Below, one piece after another: positions 9,400 to 19,634 of a DNA stretch of 64,000 nt. The notes below the pieces were generated by a model that worked only from the letters and a program-made list of their open reading frames with translations, had not been told where the DNA came from and searched no databases. Both the position numbers and the translations under genes were made by a program. The first letter of the stretch is position 1, and every line of letters starts with the position of its first letter. This stretch comes from Candidatus Eiseniibacteriota bacterium (lineage in GTDB: Bacteria; Eisenbacteria; RBG-16-71-46). The DNA lies in NCBI GenBank assembly GCA_016215625.1, contig JACRIW010000038.1, positions 62,001 to 126,000 on the forward strand, given 5' to 3'.

Positions 9400-10056
9400 A
9401 TGGACATCCTGCGCGTGGACACCGACCAGCCCGAACGCCGCACGCTCGACCACGCGGCGGAGGCCGTGCTGCGTGGCGGCGTCATCGCGTTCCCGACCGA
9501 CACCCTGTACGGGCTCGGTTGTTCGCTGTTCGACGTGTCCGCAGTCGACATGGTCGCGCGGCTCAAGCGCCGTCCCCCGAGCATGGCGGTGATCTCGTTG
9601 ATTCCCGACGCCGAGCAGGCGTGGGGACTCGCGGTCGCGATCTCGCCGCTCGCCGAGCGCCTGATGAAGGCGTACTGGCCCGGCCCGCTCTCGATCATCT
9701 TCCATGCGTCCGGACTCGTGCCCGAGCCCGTCCAGGGCAAGGGCGGCACGATCGCGCTGCGCTGCCCGAAGGACACGCTCTCGCACGCGCTGCTCGGGCG
9801 CATCGGCGGCCCGGTCGTCTCCTCGAGCGCGAACCTTTCCGGGCAGCCGCCCGCGGAGACCGCGGAAGAGGTCGTGAAGTATTTCGGGAACCAGCTCGAT
9901 CTCATCCTCGACGGCGGTCCGCGCCGCGGGGGACTGCCCTCCACGCTCGTGGACGTGACCGGCCCGAAGGCGAAGCTTCTTCGCCGCGGTGCGCTGGACG
10001 TGACATCGGTGCTCGGGGACTACGAAGACCTGACTTCTCCACGGGCCGGCGGTTGA
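9400..10056 (+). CDS. L-threonylcarbamoyladenylate synthase (Sua5/YwlC/TsaC family)
   Basis: This 218-residue YrdC-domain protein should make threonylcarbamoyl-AMP for the tRNA t6A37 modification. The family signature GGVIAFPTDTLYGLGCSLFD starts near residue 26. KRRPPSMAVISLI replaces the usual KxR.kPl.vl, and SSSANLSGQPP (about 145) is canonical. It is the short form without the C-terminal Sua5 domain. GAGGAGAAACCGAAG upstream provides a good ribosome-binding site. Confidence 0.9.
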   Translation: MDILRVDTDQPERRTLDHAAEAVLRGGVIAFPTDTLYGLGCSLFDVSAVDMVARLKRRPPSMAVISLIPDAEQAWGLAVAISPLAERLMKAYWPGPLSIIFHASGLVPEPVQGKGGTIALRCPKDTLSHALLGRIGGPVVSSSANLSGQPPAETAEEVVKYFGNQLDLILDGGPRRGGLPSTLVDVTGPKAKLLRRGALDVTSVLGDYEDLTSPRAGG

Positions 10057-10082
10057 CGGCCCGGAAACCGCACTCCTAGACT
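10053..10082 (+). promoter_or_regulatory. Promoter of the LMW phosphatase gene (leaderless architecture)
   Basis: TTGACG, an 18-nt spacer and TAGACT form a good promoter. The -10 ends 7 nt before the ATG at 10090, so transcription is predicted to start at or next to the start codon. The -35 overlaps the end of the preceding gene. Confidence 0.65.
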
Positions 10083-10089
10083 GCCCCGC

Positions 10090-10584
10090 ATGCCGCCTGA
10101 TGAGAACATCGTCCGCGTGCTGTTCGTCTGCACGGGCAACACCTGCCGGAGCCCCCTCGCGGCCGCCGCGCTCCTCGCCGAGCTCGGTGACGACGCCGCG
10201 CGAGCACAGGTGGTCTCGGCGGGCACGGCGGCTGCGGAAGGGCAGCCGGCCAGCGCGCTTTCGCGCGCGGTCGCGGAGGCCGAGGGCATCGACCTCTCGC
10301 GGCACCGGTCGCGCCGTGCGGTCGCTCCGCTCGTGCGCGCCGCGGATTTCGTGTTCGTGATGGAGCCGCTGCACCGGGTCGCGATCGAGGCGCTCGGCGC
10401 CCCTCGCGAACGGGTGCACCTGCTGAGCGAGTATCCGGCCCCCGGGGAGCCCGGGATGCCGGTGAGTGATCCATTCGGAGCGTCGAAAGAAGCCTATGAA
10501 GAGTGCTGGCGGCGCATCCGCCACCACGTCCGGCGTCTCACGCCGGCCGTGCGGCAGGCGCTGAACGCACGTAACGCCTCATAG
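10090..10584 (+). CDS. Low-molecular-weight protein-tyrosine/arginine phosphatase family
   Basis: This 164-residue LMW-PTP-fold protein carries the complete P-loop CTGNTCRS (nucleophile Cys14, Arg20) and the general-acid loop VSDPFGAS (Asp127). The closest well-known relatives are YwlE/Wzb-type phosphatases. YwlE removes phosphate from phosphoarginine, which is notable because mcsB lies in this window, but the sequence alone does not separate YwlE from tyrosine phosphatases. YwlE has a Thr in the CxGNTCRSP loop; here the loop is CTGNTCRSP, compatible with the arginine phosphatase type. No ribosome-binding site precedes the ATG. Confidence 0.85.
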   Translation: MPPDENIVRVLFVCTGNTCRSPLAAAALLAELGDDAARAQVVSAGTAAAEGQPASALSRAVAEAEGIDLSRHRSRRAVAPLVRAADFVFVMEPLHRVAIEALGAPRERVHLLSEYPAPGEPGMPVSDPFGASKEAYEECWRRIRHHVRRLTPAVRQALNARNAS

Positions 10585-10624
10585 AGAAACCGGAACGCGG
10601 CGTCCGCCGCACGAGGTAATCGCC

Positions 10625-11566
10625 ATGGCCATGAAGAAGAGCGACAAGATCTGGATGAACGGCACGTTCGTCCCGTGGGACGACGCGAAGGTCCACGTGC
10701 TGTCGCACGTCCTGCACTACGGCTCGAGCGTCTTCGAGGGCATCCGCGCCTACGAGACCAAGAATGGCCCGGCCATCTTCCGCCTCGGTGAGCACATCGA
10801 GCGCCTGATGATGTCGAGCAAGATCTACCGCATGGAAGTGCCGTACAGCGCGGAGCAGATCGAGACGGCGTGCCTCGAGACCGTCGCGGTGAACAACCTC
10901 AAGGAGTGCTACATCCGGCCGCTGGTGTACCGCGGCTACTCGCACGTGGGCGTGGATCCGCGCGGCACCCCGATCGAGGTGATGATCGCGGCGTACCCGT
11001 GGGGCAAGTACCTCGGCGAGGAAGCGCTCACGAAGGGCGCCTCGGTGAAGATCGGCACGTGGGCGCGCATGGCGCCGAACACGCTGCCCGCGATGGCGAA
11101 GGCCGGCGGCAACTACCTCAACTCGCAGCTGCTCAAGCTCGAGGCGGTCGAGGACGGTTACGACGAGGCGATCGCGCTCGACGTGCAGGGCTACGTGAGC
11201 GAAGGCTCGGGCGAGAACCTCTTCGCCGTGTACAAGAACGAGATCATCACCCCTCCGGTGAGCTCGAGCATCCTCTCGGGCATCACGCGCGACAGCGTCA
11301 TGCGCCTGGCGACGGACATGGGCTACAAGGTCCGCGAAGCCGTCATCCCGCGCGAGATGCTGTACATCGTGGACGAGCTGTTCTTCACCGGTACGGCCGT
11401 CGAAGTGACGCCGGTCTCGGCCGTCGACCGCATCAAGGTCGGCTCGGGCGAGCGCGGCCCGGTGACGAAGGCGCTGCAGGACGCGTTCTTCGGCATCGTG
11501 AAGGGCGACCTGCCGGACCGTTACGGCTGGCTGTCCATGGTGCCGCAGTCGGCCGCGAAGCGCTGA
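10625..11566 (+). CDS. ilvE: Branched-chain amino acid aminotransferase
   Basis: This 313-residue fold-type IV PLP enzyme transfers the amino group to the keto acids of Val, Leu and Ile. [17 protein letters not shown]-like ([16 protein letters not shown]) is near residue 28, the PLP lysine is Lys159 in [11 protein letters not shown], and the [11 protein letters not shown] and [12 protein letters not shown] motifs are intact. ATG start with GAGGTAATCGCC upstream. A 4-nt gap separates it from rpiB. Confidence 0.95.
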   Translation: MAMKKSDKIWMNGTFVPWDDAKVHVLSHVLHYGSSVFEGIRAYETKNGPAIFRLGEHIERLMMSSKIYRMEVPYSAEQIETACLETVAVNNLKECYIRPLVYRGYSHVGVDPRGTPIEVMIAAYPWGKYLGEEALTKGASVKIGTWARMAPNTLPAMAKAGGNYLNSQLLKLEAVEDGYDEAIALDVQGYVSEGSGENLFAVYKNEIITPPVSSSILSGITRDSVMRLATDMGYKVREAVIPREMLYIVDELFFTGTAVEVTPVSAVDRIKVGSGERGPVTKALQDAFFGIVKGDLPDRYGWLSMVPQSAAKR

Positions 11567-11570
11567 TCCG

Positions 11571-12029
11571 ATGAAGCTCGCGGTGGGCAGCGATCACGCC
11601 GGGTTCCCGCTCAAGGAACTCGTGAAGGCCGAGCTCGTGAAGCTCGGGCACGAGGTCGTGGACGTGGGCACGCACTCCGGCACGGAGTCCGTGGACTATC
11701 CCGACTTCTCCTTCGCCGTGGCCGAAGCGGTCGCGGCGAAGACGGCGGACCTCGGCGTGGTCGTCTGCGCCACCGGCATCGGCGCCAGCATCGCCGCCAA
11801 CAAGGTCGTGGGGGTGCGCGCCTCCGTCGTGACGAGCGACGAGACCGCGCGCCTGACCCGGCAGGACAACGATTCCAACGTGCTCGCCCTCGGGGCCAAG
11901 ACCGCACCCAGCGCCGAGGACGCATTGCGCTGGCTGCGCGTCTGGCTCGACACACCGTTCGCGGGAGGCCGCCACGAGCGGCGCGTGAACAAGATCCGCG
12001 ACTACGAGAGCCGCGCCTCACATCCTTGA
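11571..12029 (+). CDS. rpiB: Ribose-5-phosphate isomerase B
   Basis: This 152-residue RpiB interconverts ribose-5-P and ribulose-5-[13 protein letters not shown] at residue 5, the loop [15 protein letters not shown] (catalytic Cys66) and the C-terminal [13 protein letters not shown] are characteristic. It sits between ilvE and glyA with only a few bases on each side, consistent with one operon. Confidence 0.95.
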   Translation: MKLAVGSDHAGFPLKELVKAELVKLGHEVVDVGTHSGTESVDYPDFSFAVAEAVAAKTADLGVVVCATGIGASIAANKVVGVRASVVTSDETARLTRQDNDSNVLALGAKTAPSAEDALRWLRVWLDTPFAGGRHERRVNKIRDYESRASHP

Positions 12030-12040
12030 CGGAGATTCCC

Positions 12041-13315
12041 GTGTCCCATCTGCAGTCGCAGGATCCCGAAGTCGCGAAGGCCATCGCGGCCGAACGCGGC
12101 CGCCAGGGCAGTTTCCTCGAGCTGATCGCCTCCGAGAACTTCGTCAGCGACGCCGTGCTCGAGGCGCAGGGTTCGGTGCTCACGAACAAGTACGCCGAAG
12201 GCCTGCCGGGCAAGCGCTACTACGGCGGCTGCGAGTTCGTGGACGTCGCCGAGAACCTGGCGCGCGACCGCGTGAAGCAGCTCTTCGGCGCCGACCACGC
12301 CAACGTGCAGCCGCACTCCGGCGCCTCCGCCAACCTCGGCGCCTACTTCGCCGCTTCCGAACCCGGTGACGTGCTGCTCGGCATGAGCCTCGCGCACGGC
12401 GGCCACCTCACGCACGGCCACGCCGTGTCGGTGTCGGGCAAGCTCTGGAAGGCGTACCAGTACGGCGTGCGAGCGGAAGACGGCCGCATCGACTACGACG
12501 AGGTCGAGCGTCTCGCGAAGGAACACCGCCCGCGCATGCTCGTCGCGGGCGCGAGCGCCTATCCGCGCCAGATCGACTTCCCGCGCTTCGCGGCGATCGC
12601 GAAGGAAGTGGGGGCGATGCTCATGGTGGACATGGCGCACATCGCCGGGCTCGTCGCCGCGGGGCTGCACCCGAGCCCGGTGCCGTACGCCGACTTCGTG
12701 ATGAGCACGACGCACAAGACGCTGCGCGGCCCGCGCGGCGGCATCATCCTGTGCAGGGCCGAGCACGCCGAAAGACTGGACAAGTCGATCTTCCCGGGTA
12801 TGCAGGGCGGCCCGCTCATGCACGTCATCGCCGCGAAGGCCGTGTGCTTCGGCGAAGCGCTCACGCCCGGTTTCAAGGCCTACCAGCAGCGCGTCGTGGA
12901 CAACGCGCGCGTGCTTGGCGAAACGCTCGTGGCGAACGGCTACGACCTCGTTTCGGGCGGCACCGACAACCACCTGCTCCTCGTGGACCTGCGCAAGCGC
13001 GGGATGACGGGCAAGGTGGCCGAGGAGGCGCTGCACAAGGCCGAGATGACCGTGAACAAGAATGCCGTCCCGAACGACCCGCAGAAGCCGTGGGTCACGA
13101 GCGGCATCCGGATCGGCACGCCCGCGCTCACGACGCGCGGCATGGGTACCGACGAGATGAAGCTCATCGGCGGCTGGATGGCCCGGGTGCTCGACAAGCC
13201 GGGCGACGAGGCGGTCGCGAAGGAAGTGCGTTCGCAGGTGCTCGAGCTGACGGCGGGCTACCCGCTGTTCAGCTGGGAGCCGGTGCGCCGTGGCGCTCCG
13301 GCCCGTGCAAGCTGA
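12041..13315 (+). CDS. glyA: Serine hydroxymethyltransferase
   Basis: This 424-residue PLP enzyme interconverts serine and glycine and loads tetrahydrofolate with one-carbon units, feeding the purine genes around it. [10 protein letters not shown] (about 24), [19 protein letters not shown] and [13 protein letters not shown] (PLP Lys226) are intact. I chose the GTG at 12041 with GGAG 7 nt upstream over the TTG at 12026, which overlaps the rpiB stop and would add MTEIP. A strong hairpin follows the gene. Confidence 0.96.
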   Translation: MSHLQSQDPEVAKAIAAERGRQGSFLELIASENFVSDAVLEAQGSVLTNKYAEGLPGKRYYGGCEFVDVAENLARDRVKQLFGADHANVQPHSGASANLGAYFAASEPGDVLLGMSLAHGGHLTHGHAVSVSGKLWKAYQYGVRAEDGRIDYDEVERLAKEHRPRMLVAGASAYPRQIDFPRFAAIAKEVGAMLMVDMAHIAGLVAAGLHPSPVPYADFVMSTTHKTLRGPRGGIILCRAEHAERLDKSIFPGMQGGPLMHVIAAKAVCFGEALTPGFKAYQQRVVDNARVLGETLVANGYDLVSGGTDNHLLLVDLRKRGMTGKVAEEALHKAEMTVNKNAVPNDPQKPWVTSGIRIGTPALTTRGMGTDEMKLIGGWMARVLDKPGDEAVAKEVRSQVLELTAGYPLFSWEPVRRGAPARAS

Positions 13316-13344
13316 CGAGCGGACCACTCCAAGATGCAACGCGA

Positions 13345-13370
13345 AAGGGCGCCCCGCAGGGGGCGCCCTT
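13345..13370 (+). terminator. Terminator-like hairpin after glyA
   Basis: A perfect 11-bp inverted repeat (AAGGGCGCCCC / GGGGCGCCCTT) with a GCAG loop lies 30 nt past the glyA stop. The following CGTCTTCA is only weakly U-rich. Confidence 0.75.
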
Positions 13371-13403
13371 CGTCTTCACACCGCGTTGCCGAGTTTCGGC
13401 CGG

Positions 13404-13419
13404 TGGCACCGATGCTGCA
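13404..13419 (+). promoter_or_regulatory. Sigma-54-like -24/-12 promoter motif
   Basis: TGGCAC-N5-CTGCA matches the RpoN consensus TGGCAC-N5-TTGCA with one mismatch, and GG and GC are separated by the required 10 nt. It lies in the intergenic gap after the glyA hairpin, with a predicted start near 13430, about 50 nt before the 13479 gene. Confidence 0.4.
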
Positions 13420-13478
13420 GTCCCCGAAGGCGCCAGCAGGGGCAACGTCGCCCGTCCACACACCTCAGGGGCTGCATC

Positions 13479-13877
13479 GTGCAATCGACGTGGATCCATC
13501 GGGTCATTTCGCGCTTCGGGCCACTCTTCGTGCCGGGGCGAACGCTGCATCGCCGGGCGCTCCTGCTCGCGGCCGCCGGGGACGCGGTGGGGGCCGAGGC
13601 CGCCTTCGCGGCGGCCGCCGCGAGCTACCGCCGCACGTGGAACGTCGGCGCCCTCGCGCGACTGCGCGTGCACGAGCGCATGGTGCAGGCCCGCCTGGCC
13701 GGCGACCCGGCGCGTGAGGCCGAGATGCTCCTCGGCATCGTGCGCGGGCTGAACAAGCTCGACCAGCTCGAGTCGCTGGAGGAGCCGTTCGAGCTGCGCG
13801 ACGCGCGGGCCGTGCTGTCGGACTGGCTCGCGGACACGCGTTCCGGCGCACCGGAACTGCACGAGCACGCCGCGTAG
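13479..13877 (+). CDS. Hypothetical small helical protein
   Basis: This 132-residue protein is not recognised. The GTG at 13479 is preceded by CAGGGGCTGCATC; the longer ORF-track version would run through the glyA hairpin and is rejected. The sequence is Ala/Arg/Leu-rich and mostly helical, with AGDAVGAEAAFAAAAASYRRTWN and AREAEMLLGIVRGLNKLDQLESLEEP, a pattern reminiscent of a single TPR-like helical pair. No signal peptide or membrane segment is evident. It stands alone between glyA and moxR. Confidence 0.55.
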   Translation: MQSTWIHRVISRFGPLFVPGRTLHRRALLLAAAGDAVGAEAAFAAAAASYRRTWNVGALARLRVHERMVQARLAGDPAREAEMLLGIVRGLNKLDQLESLEEPFELRDARAVLSDWLADTRSGAPELHEHAA

Positions 13878-13911
13878 CCTCCCGGGCGGGGGAGGCCGGC
13901 CCGAGCCGCGC

Positions 13912-13939
13912 TGGACCGCTCGCGCGCCTTCGCTATACT
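13912..13939 (+). promoter_or_regulatory. Probable promoter of the moxR/bat operon
   Basis: TGGACC, a 16-nt spacer and TATACT form a good sigma-70-like promoter. The start would fall near 13946, giving a leader of about 54 nt to the moxR ATG. Confidence 0.65.
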
Positions 13940-13999
13940 GCCGCGCCGATCGCGGCCGATGTGGCCCGCGCCGAGTTCACCGTTTCCGGGAAGGAACGC

Positions 14000-14982
<983 letters not shown>

Positions 14983-14983
<1 letters not shown>

Positions 14984-15867
14984 TGGCGACCGCGGAACTG
15001 CTTCGCAAGGTCCGCCGCCTCGAGATCCGCAGCCGCCGCCTGGTCGAGGACCTGTTCTCGGGCAACTCCGAGAGCGTCTTCAAGGGGCGCGGTGTCGAGT
15101 TCGAGGAAGTGCGGCCCTACGTGCCCGGCGACGAGGTGCGCGACATCGACTGGAACGTGACGGCCCGCCTCGGCGCGCCGTACGTGAAGCGTTTCGTCGA
15201 GGAGCGCGAACTGACCGTGATGCTCGTCGTGGACATCTCGCGCTCGATGCACTTCGGCACTTCGGCGGTGGCCAAGCGCGAGCTGGCGGCGGAGCTGTGC
15301 GCGGTGCTCGGTTTCGCGGCGATGCGCAACAACGACCGGGTCGGGCTCGTGCTCGCGGGCGGCGACGTCGAGCACTTCGTGCGCCCCGCGCGCGGCCGCA
15401 CGCACCTGCTGCGCATGCTGCGCGACCTCCTGAACACGGAGCCCGAGACGCCCGGCACTCGGCTCGGGCACGCGGCGCGCTTCCTCACGCGCACGCTGCG
15501 CCGGCGCGGGCTCGTGTTCTGGATCTCGGACTTCGAGGACACGCTCGACCCGCGGGACTGGCGCGTGCTCTCGCGCCGCCACGAACTCACGGCGCTCGCG
15601 CTGCGCGACCCGCGCGACGAACAGCTGCCGCGTGCGGGCTGGGTGACGTTCGAGGACCTCGAATCCGGCGAGCGCCGGCTCGTGGACACGCACTCGGAAG
15701 CCGTGCGCCGCGCCTACCAGCAGCGCGCGCGCGAGCGTCGGCGCGCCGCCGACGCCGCGCTCGCGAAGGCGCAGTGTCCCGTGGTCGAGATCCGCACCGA
15801 CCGCCCCTACTTTCCGGCGCTCATGCGGCACTTCGGCTCGCGCCACATGCGCAAGGGTGTCGCGTGA
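14983..15867 (+). CDS. DUF58 domain protein of the MoxR/Bat locus
   Basis: This 294-residue DUF58 protein has a vWA-like fold. The hallmark GRGVEFEEVRPYVPGDEVRDIDWNVTAR lies near residue 28, and a metal-site-like VVDISRSMHFG (about 83) follows. LVFWISDFED is present further on. No transmembrane segment is evident, so it is probably cytoplasmic and acts with the MoxR ATPase. It overlaps moxR by 1 nt and the next gene by 4 nt. Confidence 0.9.
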
Positions 15868-16928
15868 GCACGCTCCTCGCGCTCGCGATCTCGACGCTGC
15901 TCGGGCTGTTCCCGCCCGGGCACGCCGACAAGGTCGAGGCGGGTCGTCACGACACGGTCCGGGTCGGGATGCCGGACTCGCTCCGGCGCGGCTCGCGCGC
16001 GAGCGTGGCGCTCGTCCGGCGTTTTCCCGCGCGCACGATGGTCGCGCCCGCGCCGGCGAAGCTCGGCCAGCAGCTCGTCTTCCGCGCCGCGGTGATCGTT
16101 CCCGCGGAAGCGAAGGTGCAGTTCGAGGTGCCGGAGCCCGGCGGGGACTTCACGTGGGGCAAGCCGGTCGCGTCCAAGCGCCGGCTCGTCTACGGCGCGC
16201 ACCTCGACCTGTACGGCGAATGGGCCGACAGCGTCTCGGTGGAGATCCCGCTGCAGGTGTTCGCGACGGGGCAGGTCGTCGTGCCCGGGGTCGGCGTTTC
16301 GATCGACCAGACGAAGCGCGGCGGGCAGAAGCTGCGCCTTCGCACGCCGGCCGTGCGATTGCTCGTCCTGCCGACCGTGACGGCGGCCGACAGCGCGCAG
16401 GGGCTCAAGCCCGTGCGCGGACCGCTCGGCGCACCCTGGTGGGAGCAGGTGCCGTGGACGCTGGTGTTCCTCGGCGTGCTCGCGCTCGCGGCGCTGGCTT
16501 TCGCGTTCCGCTGGTGGCGCTCGCGCGCTCGCAGACCGGCGAGCGCCGCACCCGCGGCGGCGGCGCGTGCGCCGGTGCACGACCCGTCCGCGGAGGCGCT
16601 CGCGGAGCTGGCGAAGCTGCGTGCGCGGCGCCTGCCGGAAGCGGGACTGTTCGGCGAGCATTCGGTCGCCCTCACGCGCATCCTGCGCCGATACCTCGAA
16701 GCGACGCTCGGCTCTCCGCGTCCCGGCGACACGAGCACGGAACTGCTCGCGCGCCTGGGCGGCGGCCAGCTCGATCCGTCGGACCTCGTGCGGCTGGAGC
16801 TGCTGCTCTCGCTCTGGGACCGCGTGAAGTTCGCGCGCGCCCCGCTCGACCGTTCCGAGGCCGAGCGCTGCGAGAGCGCGGTCGAGGCGCTCGTGCGCCG
16901 CGGCCCCGGCCGCAAGGAGGTCGCGTGA
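15864..16928 (+). CDS. DUF4381/BatD-like membrane protein
   Basis: This 354-residue protein has an N-terminal signal-like hydrophobic stretch (LLALAISTLLGLF), a periplasmic beta-rich region (about 30-185), one transmembrane helix (LVFLGVLALAALAFAFRWW, about 200-218) and a cytoplasmic helical tail with LRRYLEATLGSPRPGDTSTELLARLG. This order matches the small DUF4381/BatD-type proteins found between DUF58 and vWA genes of Bat loci. The start is a GTG overlapping the DUF58 stop (GTGA). The family name is inferred from topology and position. Confidence 0.7.
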   Translation: MSTLLALAISTLLGLFPPGHADKVEAGRHDTVRVGMPDSLRRGSRASVALVRRFPARTMVAPAPAKLGQQLVFRAAVIVPAEAKVQFEVPEPGGDFTWGKPVASKRRLVYGAHLDLYGEWADSVSVEIPLQVFATGQVVVPGVGVSIDQTKRGGQKLRLRTPAVRLLVLPTVTAADSAQGLKPVRGPLGAPWWEQVPWTLVFLGVLALAALAFAFRWWRSRARRPASAAPAAAARAPVHDPSAEALAELAKLRARRLPEAGLFGEHSVALTRILRRYLEATLGSPRPGDTSTELLARLGGGQLDPSDLVRLELLLSLWDRVKFARAPLDRSEAERCESAVEALVRRGPGRKEVA

Positions 16929-17869
16929 TCCGCTTCGAGACCCCGTGGCTCCTGCTCGCGCTGCTCCTGCTGCCCGCGCTCGCGCTGTGGCGCTGGCGCC
17001 GGCCGGGCACGCAACCGGCCGCGGTCCTCTGGGGCACGCTCGCGGGCTTCGGCCGGCCGGGCGCCATGGCGTGGCTCGTGCTCGGCGTGCGGCTGTTGCC
17101 GTGGATCGCGCTCGCGCTCGCGCTGCTCGCCGCCGCGCGCCCGCAGCGCGGCATGCAGCAGTCGGAGGTGGACTCGCGCGGTGTGGACATCGTGCTCGCG
17201 ATGGACGTGTCGCAGAGCATGGTGATCGAGCGCATGGGGCTGCGCTCGCGCATGGACGTCGCACTGGAGACGGCGCGCGACTTCGTGCGCGGCCGCCCGC
17301 ACGACCGGCTCGGCGTCGTCGGGTTCTCGGGCGTGGCGTACACGCTGTGCCCGCTCACGCTCGACCACGCCACGCTGCTCGAACTGCTCGCCGGCATCGA
17401 CGGGCGCCAGCCCACCGACGGCACCGCGATCGGCATGGGACTCGCGACGGCCGTGCAGCGCCTGCGCGACAGCCGCTCGCCGAGCAAGGTGATCGTGCTG
17501 CTCACCGACGGCGAGAACAACCGCGGCGCGATCGATCCGCGCACCGCGGCCGAACTCGCGCGCGCGATGGGTGTGAAGGTGTACACGGTGCTCGTCGGCC
17601 AGCAGGCGTCGGTGATCGGGGCGGGCGGCGACGTCGTCGCGCCGCTCGTCGAGATCGCCGAGCGGACGGGCGGACGGTTCTACTCGGCGGGCGACGCCGC
17701 GGCCCTCGGCGGGATCTACGCCGCCATCGACCGCCTGGAACGCGCGCCCATCCGCGCGGTCGTGTATCACGAGTACCAGGATCTCGGACCCGCGCTGCTG
17801 GCGATCGCGAGTGTGCTCATGGCCCTCTTCAGCCTGTCGAACGCCACCTGGGCGTTCCGGGCACCGTGA
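16925..17869 (+). CDS. BatA-like von Willebrand factor A membrane protein
   Basis: This 314-residue protein has two N-terminal transmembrane helices (WLLLALLLLPALALW; LGVRLLPWIALALALLAAA), a vWA domain and a C-terminal helix (LLAIASVLMALFSL). The MIDAS motif is DVSQS (in VLAMDVSQSM, about 101), with later TDGEN completing metal coordination. It belongs to the BatA family, associated with stress and oxygen tolerance. GTG start overlapping the preceding stop by 4 nt. Confidence 0.88.
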   Translation: MIRFETPWLLLALLLLPALALWRWRRPGTQPAAVLWGTLAGFGRPGAMAWLVLGVRLLPWIALALALLAAARPQRGMQQSEVDSRGVDIVLAMDVSQSMVIERMGLRSRMDVALETARDFVRGRPHDRLGVVGFSGVAYTLCPLTLDHATLLELLAGIDGRQPTDGTAIGMGLATAVQRLRDSRSPSKVIVLLTDGENNRGAIDPRTAAELARAMGVKVYTVLVGQQASVIGAGGDVVAPLVEIAERTGGRFYSAGDAAALGGIYAAIDRLERAPIRAVVYHEYQDLGPALLAIASVLMALFSLSNATWAFRAP

Positions 17870-17879
17870 GGGCGCGCGC

Positions 17880-19634
17880 ATGATCTTCACGAACCCGCAC
17901 TGGCTGTGGGCGCTCGCGCTGCTGCCGCTCGTGCTGTTCTTCGAGTGGCGCGCCGTGGTGCGCGCACGCCGGGCGACGATCGCGCTCGCCGGGCCGCGCG
18001 CGAACCATCCGCTCCTCGCGCAGGCGCTGCCGTGGTCGCGCCGCGCGGGACTCGCGCTGCGCACCGCGGCGATCGCGGCGCTGCTGCTCGGCGCCGCCGG
18101 CCCGCAGTGGGGGCGCGAGACGGTCAAGCACGAATCGCGCGGCTCCGACGTCATGTTCGTGCTCGACGTCTCCGCGAGCATGGACGCGCGCGACGTGCCG
18201 CCCTCGCGCATGGACGAGGCCCGGCGCGAAGCGCTGGGGCTGCTCGAGCGCATTCCCGGCAGCCGGGTCGGCGTCGTGCTGTTCGCGGGAGAGGCGGCAC
18301 GCGTGTGCCCGCTCACGCTCGACCATTCGGCGGTGCGGCTCGTGCTGGAGAGCACGAACAGCGCGGCGCTGAGCGAGCCCGGCACCGACCTGCGCGAAGG
18401 GCTCGAGCGCGCGCTCGGCGCCTTCGGCGCGGGCCGGCGTGAGGAGCAGGGGATCGTGCTGTGGACCGACGGAGAGGACCTCGAGGGCGGCTCGAAGGAC
18501 GTGATCGAGCGCATGCGCCGCAGCGGCGTGCGCGTGTTCGCCGTCGGTGTCGGCACGCCCGCGGGCGACGTGGTGCCGGAGTTCGACGAGGAAGGGCGCG
18601 CCGTGGACGTGAAGCGCGACGAGCGTGGCGAAGTGGTGCGCAGCAAGCTCGACGACGCGACGTTGCGCGAACTCGCGCGCGCCACGCACGGCGCCTATTT
18701 CGGCGCCGCGCGCGTCGGCGGGGAACTGCAGCGACTCGCCGGGCTCGTCGGTTCGCTCGCGCAGGCCCGGCGCGGCACCCGACTCGTCGAGCGTCCGGTG
18801 GCGCGCTTCGGCTGGTTCGCGCTGGCCGCCGCGGCGCTGCTGGCCGTGGACTTCGCGCGCGCGCGCAGCCGCCGCGCGGCGGCGGGCGCGGGGGCGGGCC
18901 CGGGGGCGAAGCGCGCCACGCAGAAGCAGGCACGGACCACCGTGGGGGCGGCCGCGGCGGTGTTGCTGCTGCTCGCGCCGTGGCCGGCGGCGCACGCGCA
19001 GAGTGCGTGGGCGCGAGGCGACCGGGCCTTCCGCGACGGCCGCTGGAGCGCGGCCGAGTCGCTGTACGCGCAGCGTGCGAAGCGGGGCGGGCCCGCCAAG
19101 GTCCGCGTCAATCTCGCGACCGCGCAGGCCATGAACGGGCGTGGCGAGGCGGCCGAACTCGCGCTCTCGCGGCTCGCCGCGGATTCCGGACGCGTGGGAC
19201 GCGCGGCGGGCTACAACCTCGGCACCGTGCTCGGCAAGCGCAAGGAGTACGACCGTGCGCTGCAGGAACTGCGGCGCGTGCTCGAACGAGACCCGAACGA
19301 CGCCGACGCGCGCTGGAACTACGAGATGCTCAAGCGCGAGAAGGAGAAGTCGGCCGGCCAGCAGTCGCCGAAGCCGGACGAACAGCAGCCCGACCCGCAG
19401 CCGCAACCCGCGGCCTCCGGTGCGAAGCAGCCGCAGGGGCAGGGCGCGGCGCCGCAGCCTCCTCCCGGCACGTCCCAGCCGCCGCCTCCGCAGCAGGGAC
19501 CGGGCGGGGCTGCCGGCATGACGAAGCAGCAGGCCGAGGCGCTGCTCGGATCGCTGCAGGAGCTCGAGCGCATCGACCGGCAGCGCGCCCAGCGAGCGCA
19601 GGGCGGCGGGCGCCGGAAGGGGAAGGACTGGTGA
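17880..19634 (+). CDS. BatB-BatC fusion: vWA membrane protein with TPR and Pro/Gln-rich tail
   Basis: This 584-residue protein joins two Bat components. The N-terminal half is BatB-like: two membrane helices, a vWA domain with MIDAS DVSAS (MFVLDVSASMD, about 95) and TDGEDLEGG, then a third helix ([17 protein letters not shown], about 320). A second hydrophobic segment ending AHAQS (about 360-378) looks like the signal peptide of a formerly separate BatC. Then follow TPR repeats (WARGDRAFRDGRWSAAESLY; GYNLGTVLGKRKEYDRALQELRRVL) and a Pro/Gln-rich region (about 495-550). The ATG lies 11 nt after batA. Confidence 0.85.
   Translation: MIFTNPHWLWALALLPLVLFFEWRAVVRARRATIALAGPRANHPLLAQALPWSRRAGLALRTAAIAALLLGAAGPQWGRETVKHESRGSDVMFVLDVSASMDARDVPPSRMDEARREALGLLERIPGSRVGVVLFAGEAARVCPLTLDHSAVRLVLESTNSAALSEPGTDLREGLERALGAFGAGRREEQGIVLWTDGEDLEGGSKDVIERMRRSGVRVFAVGVGTPAGDVVPEFDEEGRAVDVKRDERGEVVRSKLDDATLRELARATHGAYFGAARVGGELQRLAGLVGSLAQARRGTRLVERPVARFGWFALAAAALLAVDFARARSRRAAAGAGAGPGAKRATQKQARTTVGAAAAVLLLLAPWPAAHAQSAWARGDRAFRDGRWSAAESLYAQRAKRGGPAKVRVNLATAQAMNGRGEAAELALSRLAADSGRVGRAAGYNLGTVLGKRKEYDRALQELRRVLERDPNDADARWNYEMLKREKEKSAGQQSPKPDEQQPDPQPQPAASGAKQPQGQGAAPQPPPGTSQPPPPQQGPGGAAGMTKQQAEALLGSLQELERIDRQRAQRAQGGGRRKGKDW

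Noticed and set aside
13392-13478. Glycine-riboswitch-like look of the gap after glyA (CCGAAGG...GGCAAC)
   Set aside because: The core paired regions and tandem aptamers needed are not there; only a sigma-54-like motif and a small CCCC/GGGG stem could be supported.
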